64,000 nt of DNA from Diphasiastrum complanatum (lineage: Eukaryota; Streptophyta; Lycopodiopsida; Lycopodiales; Lycopodiaceae), in the NCBI GenBank assembly GCA_029204225.1, contig CM055109.1, forward strand, positions 17,601,590 through 17,665,589, written 5' to 3'. Positions 43,535 to 54,514 of this stretch are shown piece after piece. Within the stretch, counting starts at the first letter, position 1. Every line of letters starts with the position of its first letter. The notes under the pieces were generated by a model. It saw only the letters and a program-made list of their open reading frames with translations. It searched no databases and had not been told where the DNA came from. The position numbers and the translations under genes were made by a program.

Positions 43535-44362
43535 TGTGAAAAATACAAAAACAAGTTTGGTAGAGGCCAAGAATCATGTATGTAGGATGATTACACATGT
43601 GTGGAGATCGTTCCCATGTGTGAAAATAGTGTACTTGTCATGTACCATAATCATATAGGTTGTACATATGATTTAATTCAAGTTCTAGAGGCTAAAAAGG
43701 CCAAAAACTAGTTTTCTAGACATATGACACATGGCATCAATCTATTGATTGCATGAGCCACATCCTTTGGTTAGGTGTCGTATCACATGTGTAGAGGACA
43801 GCTCACATGTGTGGAATAAGCTGAAATAGGCAAATTTTTACTTCTAGAAGATTTTCAAGTAGATCTCCATATAGAAGGAAAATGGACCAAAAGTGCTCAA
43901 TATAGAAGGTTTTGTCCAAGTGTCAATTTTGCATGATGAATCGTCATATGACAAAGCACCTTCACACATGTGGGATCAGAGGGATGATTAGTACCACGAG
44001 CTCCCACTTATTGTATATATAGAGCCACATTTGGCCATAATCATTGTGAGACACCAATCTTGGTTTTGGAAGCAATTTTGAGTGATTCTCTCCATTTGTC
44101 TACATTTGTTTTGATTGAGGTTCTATCAATGTGAACTTGATTTATAGGTTGGAGTCCGTACTTAGACATTGTTTCACATGTGTGAAATCAGAGAGTACAC
44201 CTACCTTCAATTAATGATTGTTCTTGTTAGGATTTTGTGTCTAGAATTGATCTAGATTGATCTTAATCTCAAGTAGATTGATAGATCAAGTAATCTGACA
44301 ACCAATCCCTCTTGAGGATCACATTAGGATCCACTCTTGGTCCTTTTTGTACTTTTTGCACA
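43535..44362 (+). repeat. 5' LTR of the 43535-47207 element
   Basis: 828 bp; TATATATAG near 44015 is a candidate TATA box. Followed directly by the PBS. Confidence 0.85.
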
Positions 44363-45655
44363 TGGTATCAGGGCCTAGTACAAGAGGTGTTGTTGAAATT
44401 GATAGGGTTAATCCAAATCAAAGCCAAAATTAGCATTTTTTTGGAAACTAGTCAAATTTTATTAGCGAGATGGATTTGATAGCTATCTTCAAAATTTTTG
44501 GTCCAGATCTTGGTGTGGGCTGTAGGAACTCTTTTCACACATGTGAGGCCGTACATCTCCGGTTTCGACTGAGAAATTTCAAAAAATTGTAGAATTTGAC
44601 TCACATACCCAATTTGAGTGATTATTGGTGCAAAATCAAGCATTTTCGATAGAAAATCTCATCCCTTGATTAGTTCTTGGATTAGATCAGCCAAGAAATT
44701 AAATCTGAAGCTTGAATTAGGTGCATTAATTGATTATCTCTGATTTTTTTGAGTGCATGTTGAAGTTGAGAGAGATTTTGCTAAAAATCATAGATTAAGG
44801 AGTGATATGCAAGGTGAGAGGTTGAAATCCATTGTACCATCACTCTAGATTTGTTCAAGAGTGATAGGGTCAAGTTTAGAAGCATAAATTTGCTAGAAAA
44901 CATCATTGGATCTGTCCTCCAAGTGAAACCTTTGAGAGTTTCTAGTGCATATAGAGCATCTATGCAAATCTTTTGTAGAATTTGATATAGATTGGCTTAA
45001 ATTGAGAGTTCTAGAAAAGAGATTGAGATCCAAGTCACATTGTTCAACCCTAATCAATTTGTTTGAGTGATTGTAAGGTTTAAAAAGAGTCATTAAGGTG
45101 TCTATGGCAAATGTGTAGAGAGAGATCCAATTTTCTAAGAGTTCCTTCCTTTGTAGAGGGCAAGATCTAGAAGCTCATTATGTGTTGTTATTGGTGGAGA
45201 GTTTGTCTCTTCCTAGGTGATAAAATCTTTCTAAGTGGCATTAGCTCTTTGAAGCAAAATATCTTAGTGAGAAAAATCACAACTTTTGATTTTGAATTTC
45301 ATTCCAAGTCTTAAAAAGTAGAGTAATTGGTGGAATCCAATAGGAGTGATTGAATTCAATTTATTGATAAAAAAAATTGACATAGTATGTATAAAACTCA
45401 AATTAGTTCTATTCAACTTTCTTTGTGAGAGTGTGAGGGTCAATTTGAGATCCCATTGGATGTCTAGAATGAGGAAGAGTCCATATTTGAGTATTCATGC
45501 ATGGTTGAGATCTTTGTGAATCTCTAGTTCTCTAATTTTTTAAGCTTTGTGAAAAATTGGTAGTATAGTTTGTTGTCAAATCAGATCAAATTCATTCTAG
45601 ATCTCGAGAATGAGATTATTTGGGTCAAGAGTGAGTCCAAAAGAAGTGATTAAGT

Positions 45656-46006
45656 TTGATTTTCAGGTGTTTGAAACAAAACCCATCTTTTGTAAAGGGA
45701 AAGAGGAGCATATCATGTGGTATACATCTCATACTTACTTCTGTTATGTCATTTGATAAATCAATTTGCTTTAGTGAGATCATTGCATCTCAAAATTGGA
45801 GTAAAGCCATACTAGTTGAGTATGAAGTCTCTCTTGAGAACATAGATGATGTTCTTAAAAGATTGAAATTGATTTTAAATCAATTAGAAATCAAATGGTT
45901 ATTTCATCAAATGTATGCTCTTGAGTCATGCAAGAGCAAAAGTGATTTGTTCACTCATAGTTTGAAAATTTGTATTGAGGCAGATTGTAAACTCTTTATG
46001 AGATAA
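45656..46006 (+). CDS. Orphan ORF shared by two LTR elements
   Basis: 116 codons. Shares with the reverse frame 28417-27854 a KGKxSIS.GIHLILT start, an MYALESCKSKSDLFTHSLK block and an EADCKLFMR end. No domain recognised. After its stop the homologous text continues in other frames (SNEDTY-like and VHSxx segments), so this copy is truncated. Probably an element-specific, gag-replacing or regulatory protein; function unknown. Confidence 0.45.
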   Translation: MIFRCLKQNPSFVKGKRSISCGIHLILTSVMSFDKSICFSEIIASQNWSKAILVEYEVSLENIDDVLKRLKLILNQLEIKWLFHQMYALESCKSKSDLFTHSLKICIEADCKLFMR

Positions 46007-46519
46007 GTGAATCATCTTCTAAAGACACTTATCTCCATAATGAAGTATTTAACCTCATTGGATCTAAAATTAGCATGGTAAACAAACATGAAGGTATGAT
46101 GCAAACACTTTGTTATTATAGCATACATAGTCTTGCCAATTTGGATGAGTCTAATTCTCTAGATCATGGTAACATGATGTTAGATCTTTGTGATCCTAAT
46201 AATCAAGAAGAAATCTTTATTTTCTAATGAAGGAGCATGCACATGAAGAAGGAGCAAGCCTTAAGGTCAACCATCTACGTAAAATTTGGAAGGAATCAAT
46301 TTTGGAGGTGCTAGGATGGTGCAAAGCTCTCAAGTTCATCAAAGATGTCAACATCAAAGAAGCACTTTCATGGATATGGTGATTTCAGATCAACATCAAG
46401 CTCATTGGCTGATCTTCACACCTTTTGAACCAGCAAAGACCAATTCAACACATGGAGTCGAGTTCAAGATCATCATGTTTTCCATCAAGCTAGATTTACC
46501 AAGCTAGATTTTTAAGGAG

Positions 46520-47207
46520 TGTGAAAAATGCAAAAATAAGCTTGGTAGAGGCCAAAAATCATGTATATAGGATGATTACACATGTGTGGAGACCGTTCCC
46601 ATGTGTGAAAATAGTGTACTTGTCATGTACCATAATCATATAGGTTGTACATATGATTTAATTCAAGTTCTAGAGGCTAAAAAGGCCAAAAACTAGTTTT
46701 CTAGACATATGACACATGGCATCAATATATTGATTGCATGAGCCACATCCTTTGGTTAGGTGTCATATCACATGTGTAGAGGACATCTCACATGTGTGGA
46801 ATAAGCTGAAGTAGGTGAATTTTTACTTCTAGAAGATTTCCAAGTAGATCTCCATATAGAAGGAAAATGGACCAAAAGTGCTCAAAATAGAAGGTTTTGT
46901 CCAAGTGTCAGTTTTGCATGATGAATCATCATATGACAAAGCACTTCACACATGTGGGATCAGAGGGATGATCAGTTTCACGAGCTCCCACTTATTGTAT
47001 ATATAGAGCCACATTTGGCCATAATCATTGTGAGACACCAATCTTGGTTTTGGAAGCAATTTTGAGTGATTCTCTCCATTTGTCTACATTTGTTTTGATT
47101 GTTTTGAGGCTCTATCAATGTGTACTTGATTTTCAGGTTGGAGTCCATACTCAGACAATTTTTCACACGTGTGAAACTAGAAAGTACACCTACCTTCAAT
47201 TATTAGT
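46520..47207 (+). repeat. 3' LTR of the 43535-47207 element, right-truncated
   Basis: Matches the 5' LTR to about its base 690, including CACATGTGTGGA and TATATATAGAGCC, then switches to copia coding sequence near 47207. About 140 bp of the LTR end are missing, so no TSD can be checked. Confidence 0.8.
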
Positions 47208-48040
47208 GTTGGAAAGTTACTTGATGATGGTTTTGAATTAGAATTCAATGTCAATAGTTGTTTCATAAAGATAGAAGATAAGATCCTTGCATGTGGATCT
47301 AGATATGGAGGCATTTTCAAGCTAGATGTGCATGAAAATGCAAGTTCATGTGATGTTTCATTGATGACTTATGTTTCCAAGGACGAGTTATGGCATAGAA
47401 AGTTGCATGTTTCCAATTTCAGATCTATGCCTATTATAGTCAAGGAGATCAAGCCAAGAGTGGCTTATTCTATGGCAAAATCACATATGGATTCATATTT
47501 GATGTCTTCTACCAAGATAAAGCATCCTATGGAGTTGGAACATTCGGATGTTCATCTTTCTTTATCAGTAATCAAGGAAGGTGTTTCTTGCTTTGCATAT
47601 ACTATTGATGGTTCCACAAGTTACATTTGGCTAAGTCTTGTCTCTTCAAGTTTTATGGTGCATGTGTATGGTTCCATCATGCAAAACTTTATGGAGTTAT
47701 GGAGCTAATGGAAGGAGTGCACTATATGGAGTTTTGTTCAATTATAAGCCTAAGGTTGTGTACCTTAGTGTTCTTGAAGATTATTGCTTTGCATGTGGCT
47801 TCTTGGAAGGAAAGAAGGATGGAGATCCTAGTCTATGGATCATGGTTGGATGCTTATCCACCAAGGAAGGATACATAGCCTTTACACTCTCTATCTCGAA
47901 GGTGTTTGTGCATGGAGAAGTTGTTTATTTTGAAGATCTATTTTGTATCTTGGAAGGGGCCGAGAGGACATTATCTCATGATGCATCACAAGTCATTGCT
48001 ATGGTGAGTAATCAAGTTGTGATGGGGTCAAGGTTTTAGG
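47208..48040 (+). pseudogene. Copia gag-pre-integrase/integrase remnant, degenerate
   Basis: Begins SVGKLLDDGFELEFNVNSCF then IFKLDVHEN and LWHRKLHVSNFRSM (family: LWHKRLGHLNFRSL), EHSDVHLSLSVIKEGVS (family: HSDVCGP), and, after frame changes near 47640-47710, NYKPKVVYLSVLEDYCFACG with EGKKDGDPS and KVFVHGEVVYFEDLF, an echo of the integrase C-terminus. The zinc-binding and catalytic context is largely replaced, though the frames stay open for 126 and 133 codons. It joins gypsy sequence near 48040. Confidence 0.65.
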
Positions 48041-48059
48041 AGGAGTATCCTCAACATGC

Positions 48060-49253
48060 ATGTCCAAGAAGATCCACACAGAATTTGATTTTCGAGTTGT
48101 GGTTCGAAAAGGTAAACAACATTATTTGGCCGACCATGTTTCAAGGAGTGAATCAGCACCAGTTAATACTGAAGTGGATGATAAACTACCAGATGTTGCA
48201 TTGTTTTATGTTGAAGTAGAACCTGAGTTGTGTTAAGAAGTTCGACATTATCTATTGGCAACGCATTTTGCATTTTATACTGATCATCAACCGTTACTTT
48301 ATTTGGTGAACAAGACATGTAACACAGGGCATATTGCAAGATGGCTACTTTTATTGACTGAATTTAATTTTCGAGTTCTGGTTCAAAAAGGTAAACAACA
48401 TTATCTGGACGACCGTGCTTCAAGGATTGAATCAACACTAATTAATACTGAAGTGGATGATAAACTACCAGATGCTGCATTGTTTTATGTTGAAGCAACA
48501 GATATTGTTGAATATCTAATGCTAGGCCAACCTAATGACTCCTTGACAAAAGTACCTTATCAATTGATTGCAGAACAATTGTATCGCCAAGGAATGGATG
48601 ATATTTTGTCGCATGAACTACCTGAACTTATCATGTTTCACATGATGGAATGGGCGGAGGACATTTCTCAACAGATATCACTGTTTGCAAACGTTTACAA
48701 TCAGGATGTTGGTGGCCTACACTTCATAAAGGTACATAAAATTATATTCAGTTATGTGATGTTTTACAATGAGCACGTCGTCCTACACGACAGAATTATG
48801 AACCTTTACATCCAGTTTTATCGCAAGCACCGTTTGAGAAATGGGGCCTTGACTATGTTGGTCATATTCATCCTGCGGCAAGAGGATCTCAAGCCAGATA
48901 CATCATCGTTGCAACTGACCAAGTGGGTTGAAGCGAAAGCAGCTCGAGTTGCAGATGCAAAATCAATGGCTAGGTTCCTCTATGAAAATGTCATTACTAG
49001 ATTTGGATGTCCTATTGAGATCGTAAGTGATCACGGAACACACTTTGCGAATGAAATGATAAAGTGTCTGTTAAAAGACTTTTTTGTTATTCATCGGTTT
49101 AGTACTCTGTATTATCCAAGGGGTAATGGTCAAGCTCAATCTTCCAATAAAATTCTCTGCAACATTATGACAAAAATGGTGGAAGCAAGTCATTCTGATT
49201 GGGAACATAAGCTTTATGCAACGTTATGGACATTCAGTATAGCTTACAAATAG
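48060..49253 (+). pseudogene. Ty3/gypsy RNase H-integrase remnant
   Basis: Open frame 48255-49253. RNase H end: HFAFYTDHQPLLYLVNKTC, HIARWLLLLTEFNFRVLVQK. Integrase: ARVADAKSMARFLYENVI, FGCPIEIVSDHGTHFANEM, STLYYPRGNGQAQSSNKIL, WEHKLYATLWTFSIAYK. The catalytic second Asp (SDHGTHF) is present; the expected Glu (usually QAE/QVE) reads QAQS, and the first Asp region (FEKWGLDYVGHIHPAARGSQ) sits in another frame between two compensating frameshifts at about 48815-48925. A duplicate of about 140 bp (48090-48225 against 48360-48497) precedes the frame. Cut at 49253 by a reverse copia fragment. Confidence 0.85.
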
Positions 49254-51905
49254 AATGTAAGTGAAATGATTCCACCATGCTTCCAACTCTAAACTCTCTA
49301 GAAAAATACAGCAAACAAACAATAAATGTGAGTGATCAACTTTTGCTTGCATGTCTCCTCCTTCTTTGTCCTTTGTTGCCTTGTATCCACTATGATACTC
49401 CATGAATGAGCCTCCATCTCCATCTTGCCATAAGATGCCATCAAGCCTTGATGACTTGACCATGAATGAGTTACATAATGAACCTCCAATAGCTTTATTT
49501 CCATCAACAAAACCAGCCCAAAATGCTAGGACAAACCCAACATCAAAACAATGCTCGCCAATGTAGCTAGTTTTACCATATCTTGACAATTTGCACACAT
49601 CCACATGAAATTGTTCAAACATGAGAGATGTTCTCCTTGGCTTTTGACTTGATGAAGGTCCATCATCACCACCATCTAAAGTAAGATTCTTCTCATCAAC
49701 ATCAAGAATGTTAGATCCATCCACTCTACCATCAATCATGCTTGAAGACACCTTTGGAATGTTTCCCTCATAAAAAATGACATCTCTACCAGCAATCACT
49801 TTGTTAGTAGAAGGAATGTAAACCTTGTAGGCTTTACTCACCTCACTATATCCAACAAAAATACCTCCTCTTGAAGATGGATCCTCCTTGGTCCTATCAT
49901 CAAGAGTAACGTTGACATAGCATGTGCATCCAAAGGTTCTTAGAAAGTTGACACTCGGCCTCCTCTTGAATAGCATCTCAAAAGGTGTCCTTCCATCCAA
50001 AATAGCACTCGGCCACCTATTGCACAAGAAATTAACACACAACAAAGCTTGATCCCAAAATGGTTTGTCAAGATTAGCACTTACCCTCATAGCTTTAGCA
50101 CTTTCACATAAAGTCCTATTCTTATTTTCAGCCACTCCATTTTGTTGTGGGGTCCTTGATGTTGTATACTCCCTCTTGATCCCATGCTCATCACAAAAGG
50201 CCTTGAACTTGTTAGATATGTACTCACCACCATTGTCACCTCTCAAGCACTTGATTTTTTTGGAAAATTGGTTCTCCTTTGCATTCTTGAACTTGACAAA
50301 GACATCATACACTTCATCCTTGCTCTTTAGTAGATAGATCCAACAAAATCTACTAAAATCATCAATGAATGTTACATACATCTTAGCTCCACTATTGCTA
50401 ATTGTAGTAAATCCATGAATATCCAAATGTACAAGTTGAAAAGGCTTTGTAGATTTAGTATAAGGTAGTCTATGTGACTTAGACAAAGCACAAGACTCAC
50501 AAACATGCTTGTCATTACTTAAGGAACTTGGAAGACCAATCACAACCTTCTTCCTTGCCATTACTTCCAATGACTTGAAGTTGAGGTGTCCCATCCTTTT
50601 GTGCCAAACCTCTTGAATAGAAATTTGCTCCCTTGCAACACATCCAACTTGGTTAGCAATAACACAAGCATCAAGTTTGAACAACTTTCCTTGCCTTTTA
50701 CCTTTTCCAATCAAGACATCCTTCCTTTTGATCAAACAAGCATCTCCATCAAACTCCACCTTGAGGCTCTTACTTAGCATTTGACTCACACTAAGCAAAT
50801 TCTTGGTAATAGATGGAATAAACAAGACATCCTCCAAATGAACATTCCTATTTGTAGAGAGAGAAATATGAATTGTGCCAATCCCTTTGATTGCACACTC
50901 ACCATCATTGGCCGTGTAGATCACCCTCTTGTCATCTCTATATGCCAACAAAGCAGTGAAGTTCTCTTTGTGAAAGGTCATGTGTGAACTTGCTCCACTA
51001 TCAATCCACAGATCTCCATCATTAGAAAGCATACATGAAGACATCACAAAAGCATCATCATTTGCATCTTGAACATCCAAACCATCCTCATCAAGAGTAA
51101 GATTACCTTGCTTGTCTCCTTGATCTCTCTTCTTCTTGTAGCACTCACTTGCAAAGTGTCCTTTGATGCCACAATAGAAGCACTTGAGCTTTGATCTATC
51201 CTTCTTTTTGCCACTTGAAGAAGCATCCATTTGATCTTGTCCTTTAGACCACTTGCTTTTGGTTTTGCCCTTGAATTTGCCCTTTGTGAACATAGCATCC
51301 TCTTGAAGTGTCGATGTAGATCCACCTCTTGCTTGAAGCCTATATTCCTCATTGATCAAGATCTCTTGAAGATCCATCAAACTTGGCAAAGCCTTTTGAA
51401 TAGCAATACTTTGAACAATGTTAGCATGAGCATCCAACAAGCCATTAAGAATCACTTGAATAAGCTCTCCTTCCTTAATGCTTTCATCTATGCAAGCTAA
51501 CTCATCATTCAATGCTTTTATTCTCAAAACAAAAGTACTTGGACTTTCTTCATTCTTTTGCAAACAAGAAAAGATTTGCCTTCTTAGAGTCAACACTCTA
51601 GAAGTAGACTTGGATTCATAAAGCTTCTTCAATGATTTCCAAGCTTTCAAAGATGATGTGCACTTACCAACTTCCTTGAGAAGCTCATTGGTAACATTCA
51701 TCTTTATCATGTGTAGAGCCTTCTTGGCCCTCTTGTCATACCTCAATTGATCTTGTTGTGTTGCTGGTCTCTCCTCCAAGCCTACAACAATATCCAAAAC
51801 ATCATTCATCTCAAAAAGTGACTCCATCCTCACTTTCCACAATGAATAGTTACTTGAAGTAAGCCTATCATTGGCTTCCAACATGACTCCAATTGAGGTT
51901 GCCAT
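49224..51905 (-). CDS. Copia gag-protease-integrase fused to a non-retroviral tail, 893 codons
   Basis: Starts MATSIGVMLEANDRLTSSNY. UBN2-type gag to about 200, zinc knuckle CFYCGIKGHFASEC, protease LWIDSGASSHM, gag-pre-integrase (VWHKRMGHLNFKSLEVM), integrase with HLDIHGF, VTFIDDFSRFCWIYLL, RGDNGGEY, TPQQNGVAENKN and the C-terminal FGCTCYVNVTLDDRTKED. After KPRRTS the frame jumps to MFEQFHVDVCKLSRYGKTSY, a segment shared with 57891-58440 where it replaces RT. RT and RNase H are absent. Upstream similarity to the leader of the 53853 element ends near 51975; no LTRs. The frame is intact, so the copy is young or shielded from decay. Confidence 0.85.
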   Translation of the reverse strand: MATSIGVMLEANDRLTSSNYSLWKVRMESLFEMNDVLDIVVGLEERPATQQDQLRYDKRAKKALHMIKMNVTNELLKEVGKCTSSLKAWKSLKKLYESKSTSRVLTLRRQIFSCLQKNEESPSTFVLRIKALNDELACIDESIKEGELIQVILNGLLDAHANIVQSIAIQKALPSLMDLQEILINEEYRLQARGGSTSTLQEDAMFTKGKFKGKTKSKWSKGQDQMDASSSGKKKDRSKLKCFYCGIKGHFASECYKKKRDQGDKQGNLTLDEDGLDVQDANDDAFVMSSCMLSNDGDLWIDSGASSHMTFHKENFTALLAYRDDKRVIYTANDGECAIKGIGTIHISLSTNRNVHLEDVLFIPSITKNLLSVSQMLSKSLKVEFDGDACLIKRKDVLIGKGKRQGKLFKLDACVIANQVGCVAREQISIQEVWHKRMGHLNFKSLEVMARKKVVIGLPSSLSNDKHVCESCALSKSHRLPYTKSTKPFQLVHLDIHGFTTISNSGAKMYVTFIDDFSRFCWIYLLKSKDEVYDVFVKFKNAKENQFSKKIKCLRGDNGGEYISNKFKAFCDEHGIKREYTTSRTPQQNGVAENKNRTLCESAKAMRVSANLDKPFWDQALLCVNFLCNRWPSAILDGRTPFEMLFKRRPSVNFLRTFGCTCYVNVTLDDRTKEDPSSRGGIFVGYSEVSKAYKVYIPSTNKVIAGRDVIFYEGNIPKVSSSMIDGRVDGSNILDVDEKNLTLDGGDDGPSSSQKPRRTSLMFEQFHVDVCKLSRYGKTSYIGEHCFDVGFVLAFWAGFVDGNKAIGGSLCNSFMVKSSRLDGILWQDGDGGSFMEYHSGYKATKDKEGGDMQAKVDHSHLLFVCCIFLESLELEAWWNHFTYILFVSYTECP

Positions 51906-51975
51906 GTAGCAATGACCTGATCTTCTCTTTCAACCTGCTTCAATGCACAAAGCACTCCTTTGAACAACAATGGAT

Positions 51976-52080
51976 TTTGAACATTGTTGAATACCATTGG
52001 TTTATTAGGATCGAATGTCAATTGAGGTAAGCAATCATCCCATCTCGTTACTGAATGCAATAAGGAAATAGTATTGATTC
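51976..52080. other. Junction segment, nothing recognised
   Basis: Short unassigned sequence between the copia fragment and the LTR fragment. Confidence 0.3.
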
Positions 52081-52440
52081 AGAAAAACAAGAATATATGC
52101 TAATGAGCGCAAGACAATAACAAATAGAAACCGCACACTCTAAAGTTGTCTTTGAGTAACTGAGAATAAGTGTGAAATAAACAACTTTGTTGATAAGCAA
52201 TAGCGCAATAGCAACTCTAATGTAAATCTCTAAAATACTAAGCTAGAATGCTCAAGAGAGTTCAAGCTTGAAAGTTTGATAGAGAGCTAACTACAATACT
52301 TTTCGATTGTGAACGATCTACTTGATGAGAGCACAAGAAGCGTCGTGTAATAATACTCAACTCCTTCACAATTCACAATGTTGAGATGTATGAACAGCTG
52401 ACTTATACTAAGTAATTAGGTCAATTGCCAGTTGGCTGGA
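52081..52440 (-). mobile_element. LTR fragment related to 39505-40337
   Basis: Reverse complement shares TTAGCTCTCT, TTGCTATTGCGC and TGAATCAATACTATTTCCTTATTGCATTC with the forward LTR. No element body is attached. Confidence 0.65.
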
Positions 52441-52532
52441 GTCCGCTGGCATTCATCTAGTTCTTCTTAGAAGTTGCTTGCTAATAAACAGTGACAATTG
52501 GCCATAAACAGTAGGTCTGCATAAATGAACGT

Positions 52533-52800
52533 AAATTGCCACAGGTGAAAAATGCGACGCTGTATTTTTACTCATAAATCTTGACAGGCGAAAAATGCGT
52601 AAAAGACGACATTGCATTTTTTGCACGTAATTTCTAACAGGCAAAAAAGACGAAAAAGACGACACTACATTTTTGCACGTAATTCATGACAGGCGAAAAA
52701 TGCGAAAAAGATGACACTACATTTTTACACGTAATTTTTGACAGGCAAAAAATGCGAAAAAGCTGACACTGCATTTTTACACAAGATTTTTGACAAGCGA
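52533..52800. repeat. ~53-bp tandem repeat, each unit a hairpin
   Basis: About four and a half units from 52533 (full units near 52580, 52634, 52686 and 52739). Each contains GACAGGCGAAAAATGCG followed by GACACTGCATTTTT, so the arms AAAAATGC and GCATTTTT can pair around a ~15-base loop. Lies downstream (3') of the gene at 53626-53020. Confidence 0.85.
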
Positions 52801-53019
52801 CATTGTCGGTTTTGTAGAGAGAGAAAATACGACACTGCTGTCAAACTCCGTATATTTTTGTAGACTATGTAAAGCACTTGTAATTCTGCAAATTGTATAA
52901 AGACACGGAAAAATTCGTAGAGCTAGATAAATAGTTGGATGAAGATTAAAAACCGATTAGTCGATTAGTAGGAAGGAGAATAATCCAACAGAAAGGAGGG
53001 ACAAAAGGGGCCAGCTACA

Positions 53020-53626
53020 AACTGTTGCTTGTGCTTTTAATAGCCCGCTTGAGCTCACCAAATATCATCTTGAACCAGTTATAGGGTTCTAATGGTCTGG
53101 ATCCTAGCTTCTAGTTGAATTCTACTATGCGATGCAAGATCTAAGAGGAGATGCGCTCCTTCTGGAGGTTGCCAACCATCAAGAAGTTATTTAGTAGCTG
53201 TGTAGTGGCATGAATAATATGAGCACGGATGCATTCTAATAAATAGCCATCATTAGTCCAATAGAGGTCATTGGTCATATCTATGAATGGTTTTATGGTA
53301 ATCTTTGCATGTTTGTGGTTTGGTGATGACTGAGTCCCAGAAGTGATTCCTACGGTTGCAAGGGCGGCCCCAGTTATGCGCACCTTGTGAGTAGCAGTCT
53401 GGTAGGTGATGTAGAACTTGGCCTTGTCCTCGGACCAAGTGCTAAAGGCCATGGTAATGAGATCCATATCGATTTTTCCAGAGAAAGCGCACTCGTAGAT
53501 CCCCATTGCAAGGTTTATCCATTGAGTCACCATGCTTGTGCTAGGGAGTATCATGACGTCCATCTTGGTCAGAACACCACGATGAATGACATAGCGTGGA
53601 GACTGACTGGTATCAGTTGAAGACAT
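53020..53626 (-). CDS. Unknown gene, 161+ codons
   Basis: Open frame 53626-53141, start MSSTDTSQSPRYVIHRGVLT, with EDKAKFYITYQTATHKVRIT and IKPFIDMTNDLYWTNDGYLL. After the stop at 53141 the same frame continues with protein-like text (LEPYNWFKMIFGELKRAI) to about 53020 with one further stop, so the C-terminus may be decayed. No domain recognised. Upstream, before the copia insertion at 53853, it was joined to the CGAAGGTT cluster now at 59890-61270. Layout therefore parallels the genes starting at 11471 and 18475. Confidence 0.45.
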
Positions 53627-53852
53627 GATAAGAAAAAGTAGAAAACTGAAGAAAATGACACAAGGGTATATAAAAAAGGAGTGTCAAAAGTTGAAAAAGT
53701 TTTGGTCGCTGGAAAATTTTGCAAGAGCTCTGCTAGCACAAGTGAGAAATGAAATCAAATTTTGCACTTTTGTAGGCTGATCTGGAGGGTCCATTAGACA
53801 ATGTGCTAGTTTGGTTGTTCAGTTATGGACAAAAATTTGTAGGCATGTTCAG
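53627..53852 (-). promoter_or_regulatory. Upstream region of the unknown gene
   Basis: AT-rich; GGGTATATAAAAAAGG at about 53666-53681 could be a TATA region, although its orientation for the reverse gene is uncertain. Interrupted by the copia insertion at 53853; TTCAG at 53848-53852 is the left TSD copy. Confidence 0.35.
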
Positions 53853-54502
53853 TGTGAAAGATTCAACTAGTTTCATCACATTTTGCAATATTTCCATATT
53901 TAACATATTGAGGCCAAAACTTGTTTTAGACTTAGAGGTTGACTTTTCAAAGTTCATTAGTCTAAATTTCATTTGAATAAACACTTTTTGAAAGTGTGGG
54001 AAAGATAGAATGCGAGTTTGAGTAGATTCAATTTGAATAAGTTGGGTACATTGAATCTAGACCCAAAATTGGTAGGATTAGCATTTTGGTGGGAAAGCCA
54101 AGTGGCCAAATAGGGTTTGGACCTACTATAAAAGGATGTAACTCGTGGAGAGAGTCATCTTCTCTCTTCTCTATCTCATTTCATGCTTATACATGGTTCT
54201 CTTGGGTTCTACTATCCATTGGTGCACTATCTTGGTGATTGCTTGCAATTCTATGTGTAGAATGATCTATATTTGTTATTTTTGGATCCACACGTGTGAA
54301 ATACAGTAGCTTGCTGGTTTTGTACGGACAGAAACAGTACATAATCATTTCATTCAAGTTTGATCAAGTTCTATTAGTGTTTGCATCTCAAATTGTGTGT
54401 AGATGCTGATTTTTCTACATTGGTGAAATTGGTAGTGTCTTTCTCTTTCTAACCAAAGATCATTCAAGTAGATTGGATCTTAAGGATCTGAAATCTTTCA
54501 CA
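53853..54502 (+). repeat. 5' LTR of the 53853-59866 element
   Basis: 650 bp, TGTGAAAG...CTTTCACA; TATAAAA at 54127-54133. Differs from the 3' LTR at about 20 positions plus a 7-bp indel by eye. Confidence 0.93.
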
Positions 54503-54514
54503 TGGTATCAGAGC
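54503..54514 (+). promoter_or_regulatory. Primer-binding site
   Basis: TGGTATCAGAGC, matching initiator tRNA-Met, directly after the 5' LTR. Confidence 0.95.

Larger units (their letters stand above)
43535..47207 (+). mobile_element. Non-autonomous LTR retrotransposon (no pol)
   Basis: 5' LTR 43535-44362 (828 bp, TGTGAAAAAT...TTTTTGCACA), PBS TGGTATCAGGGCC at 44363-44375, internal region 44376-46513, purine tract 46514-46519, and 3' LTR from 46520, cut at about 47207. LTRs contain many CACATGTG palindromes. The internal ~2.1 kb has no gag, protease, integrase or RT; its only sizeable frame is the orphan ORF at 45656-46006. It must have used enzymes from other elements. Confidence 0.8.

Noticed and set aside
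48255-49253. Endogenous pararetrovirus
   Set aside because: RNase H-integrase order and the presence of an integrase fit Ty3/gypsy; no movement or coat protein was seen.
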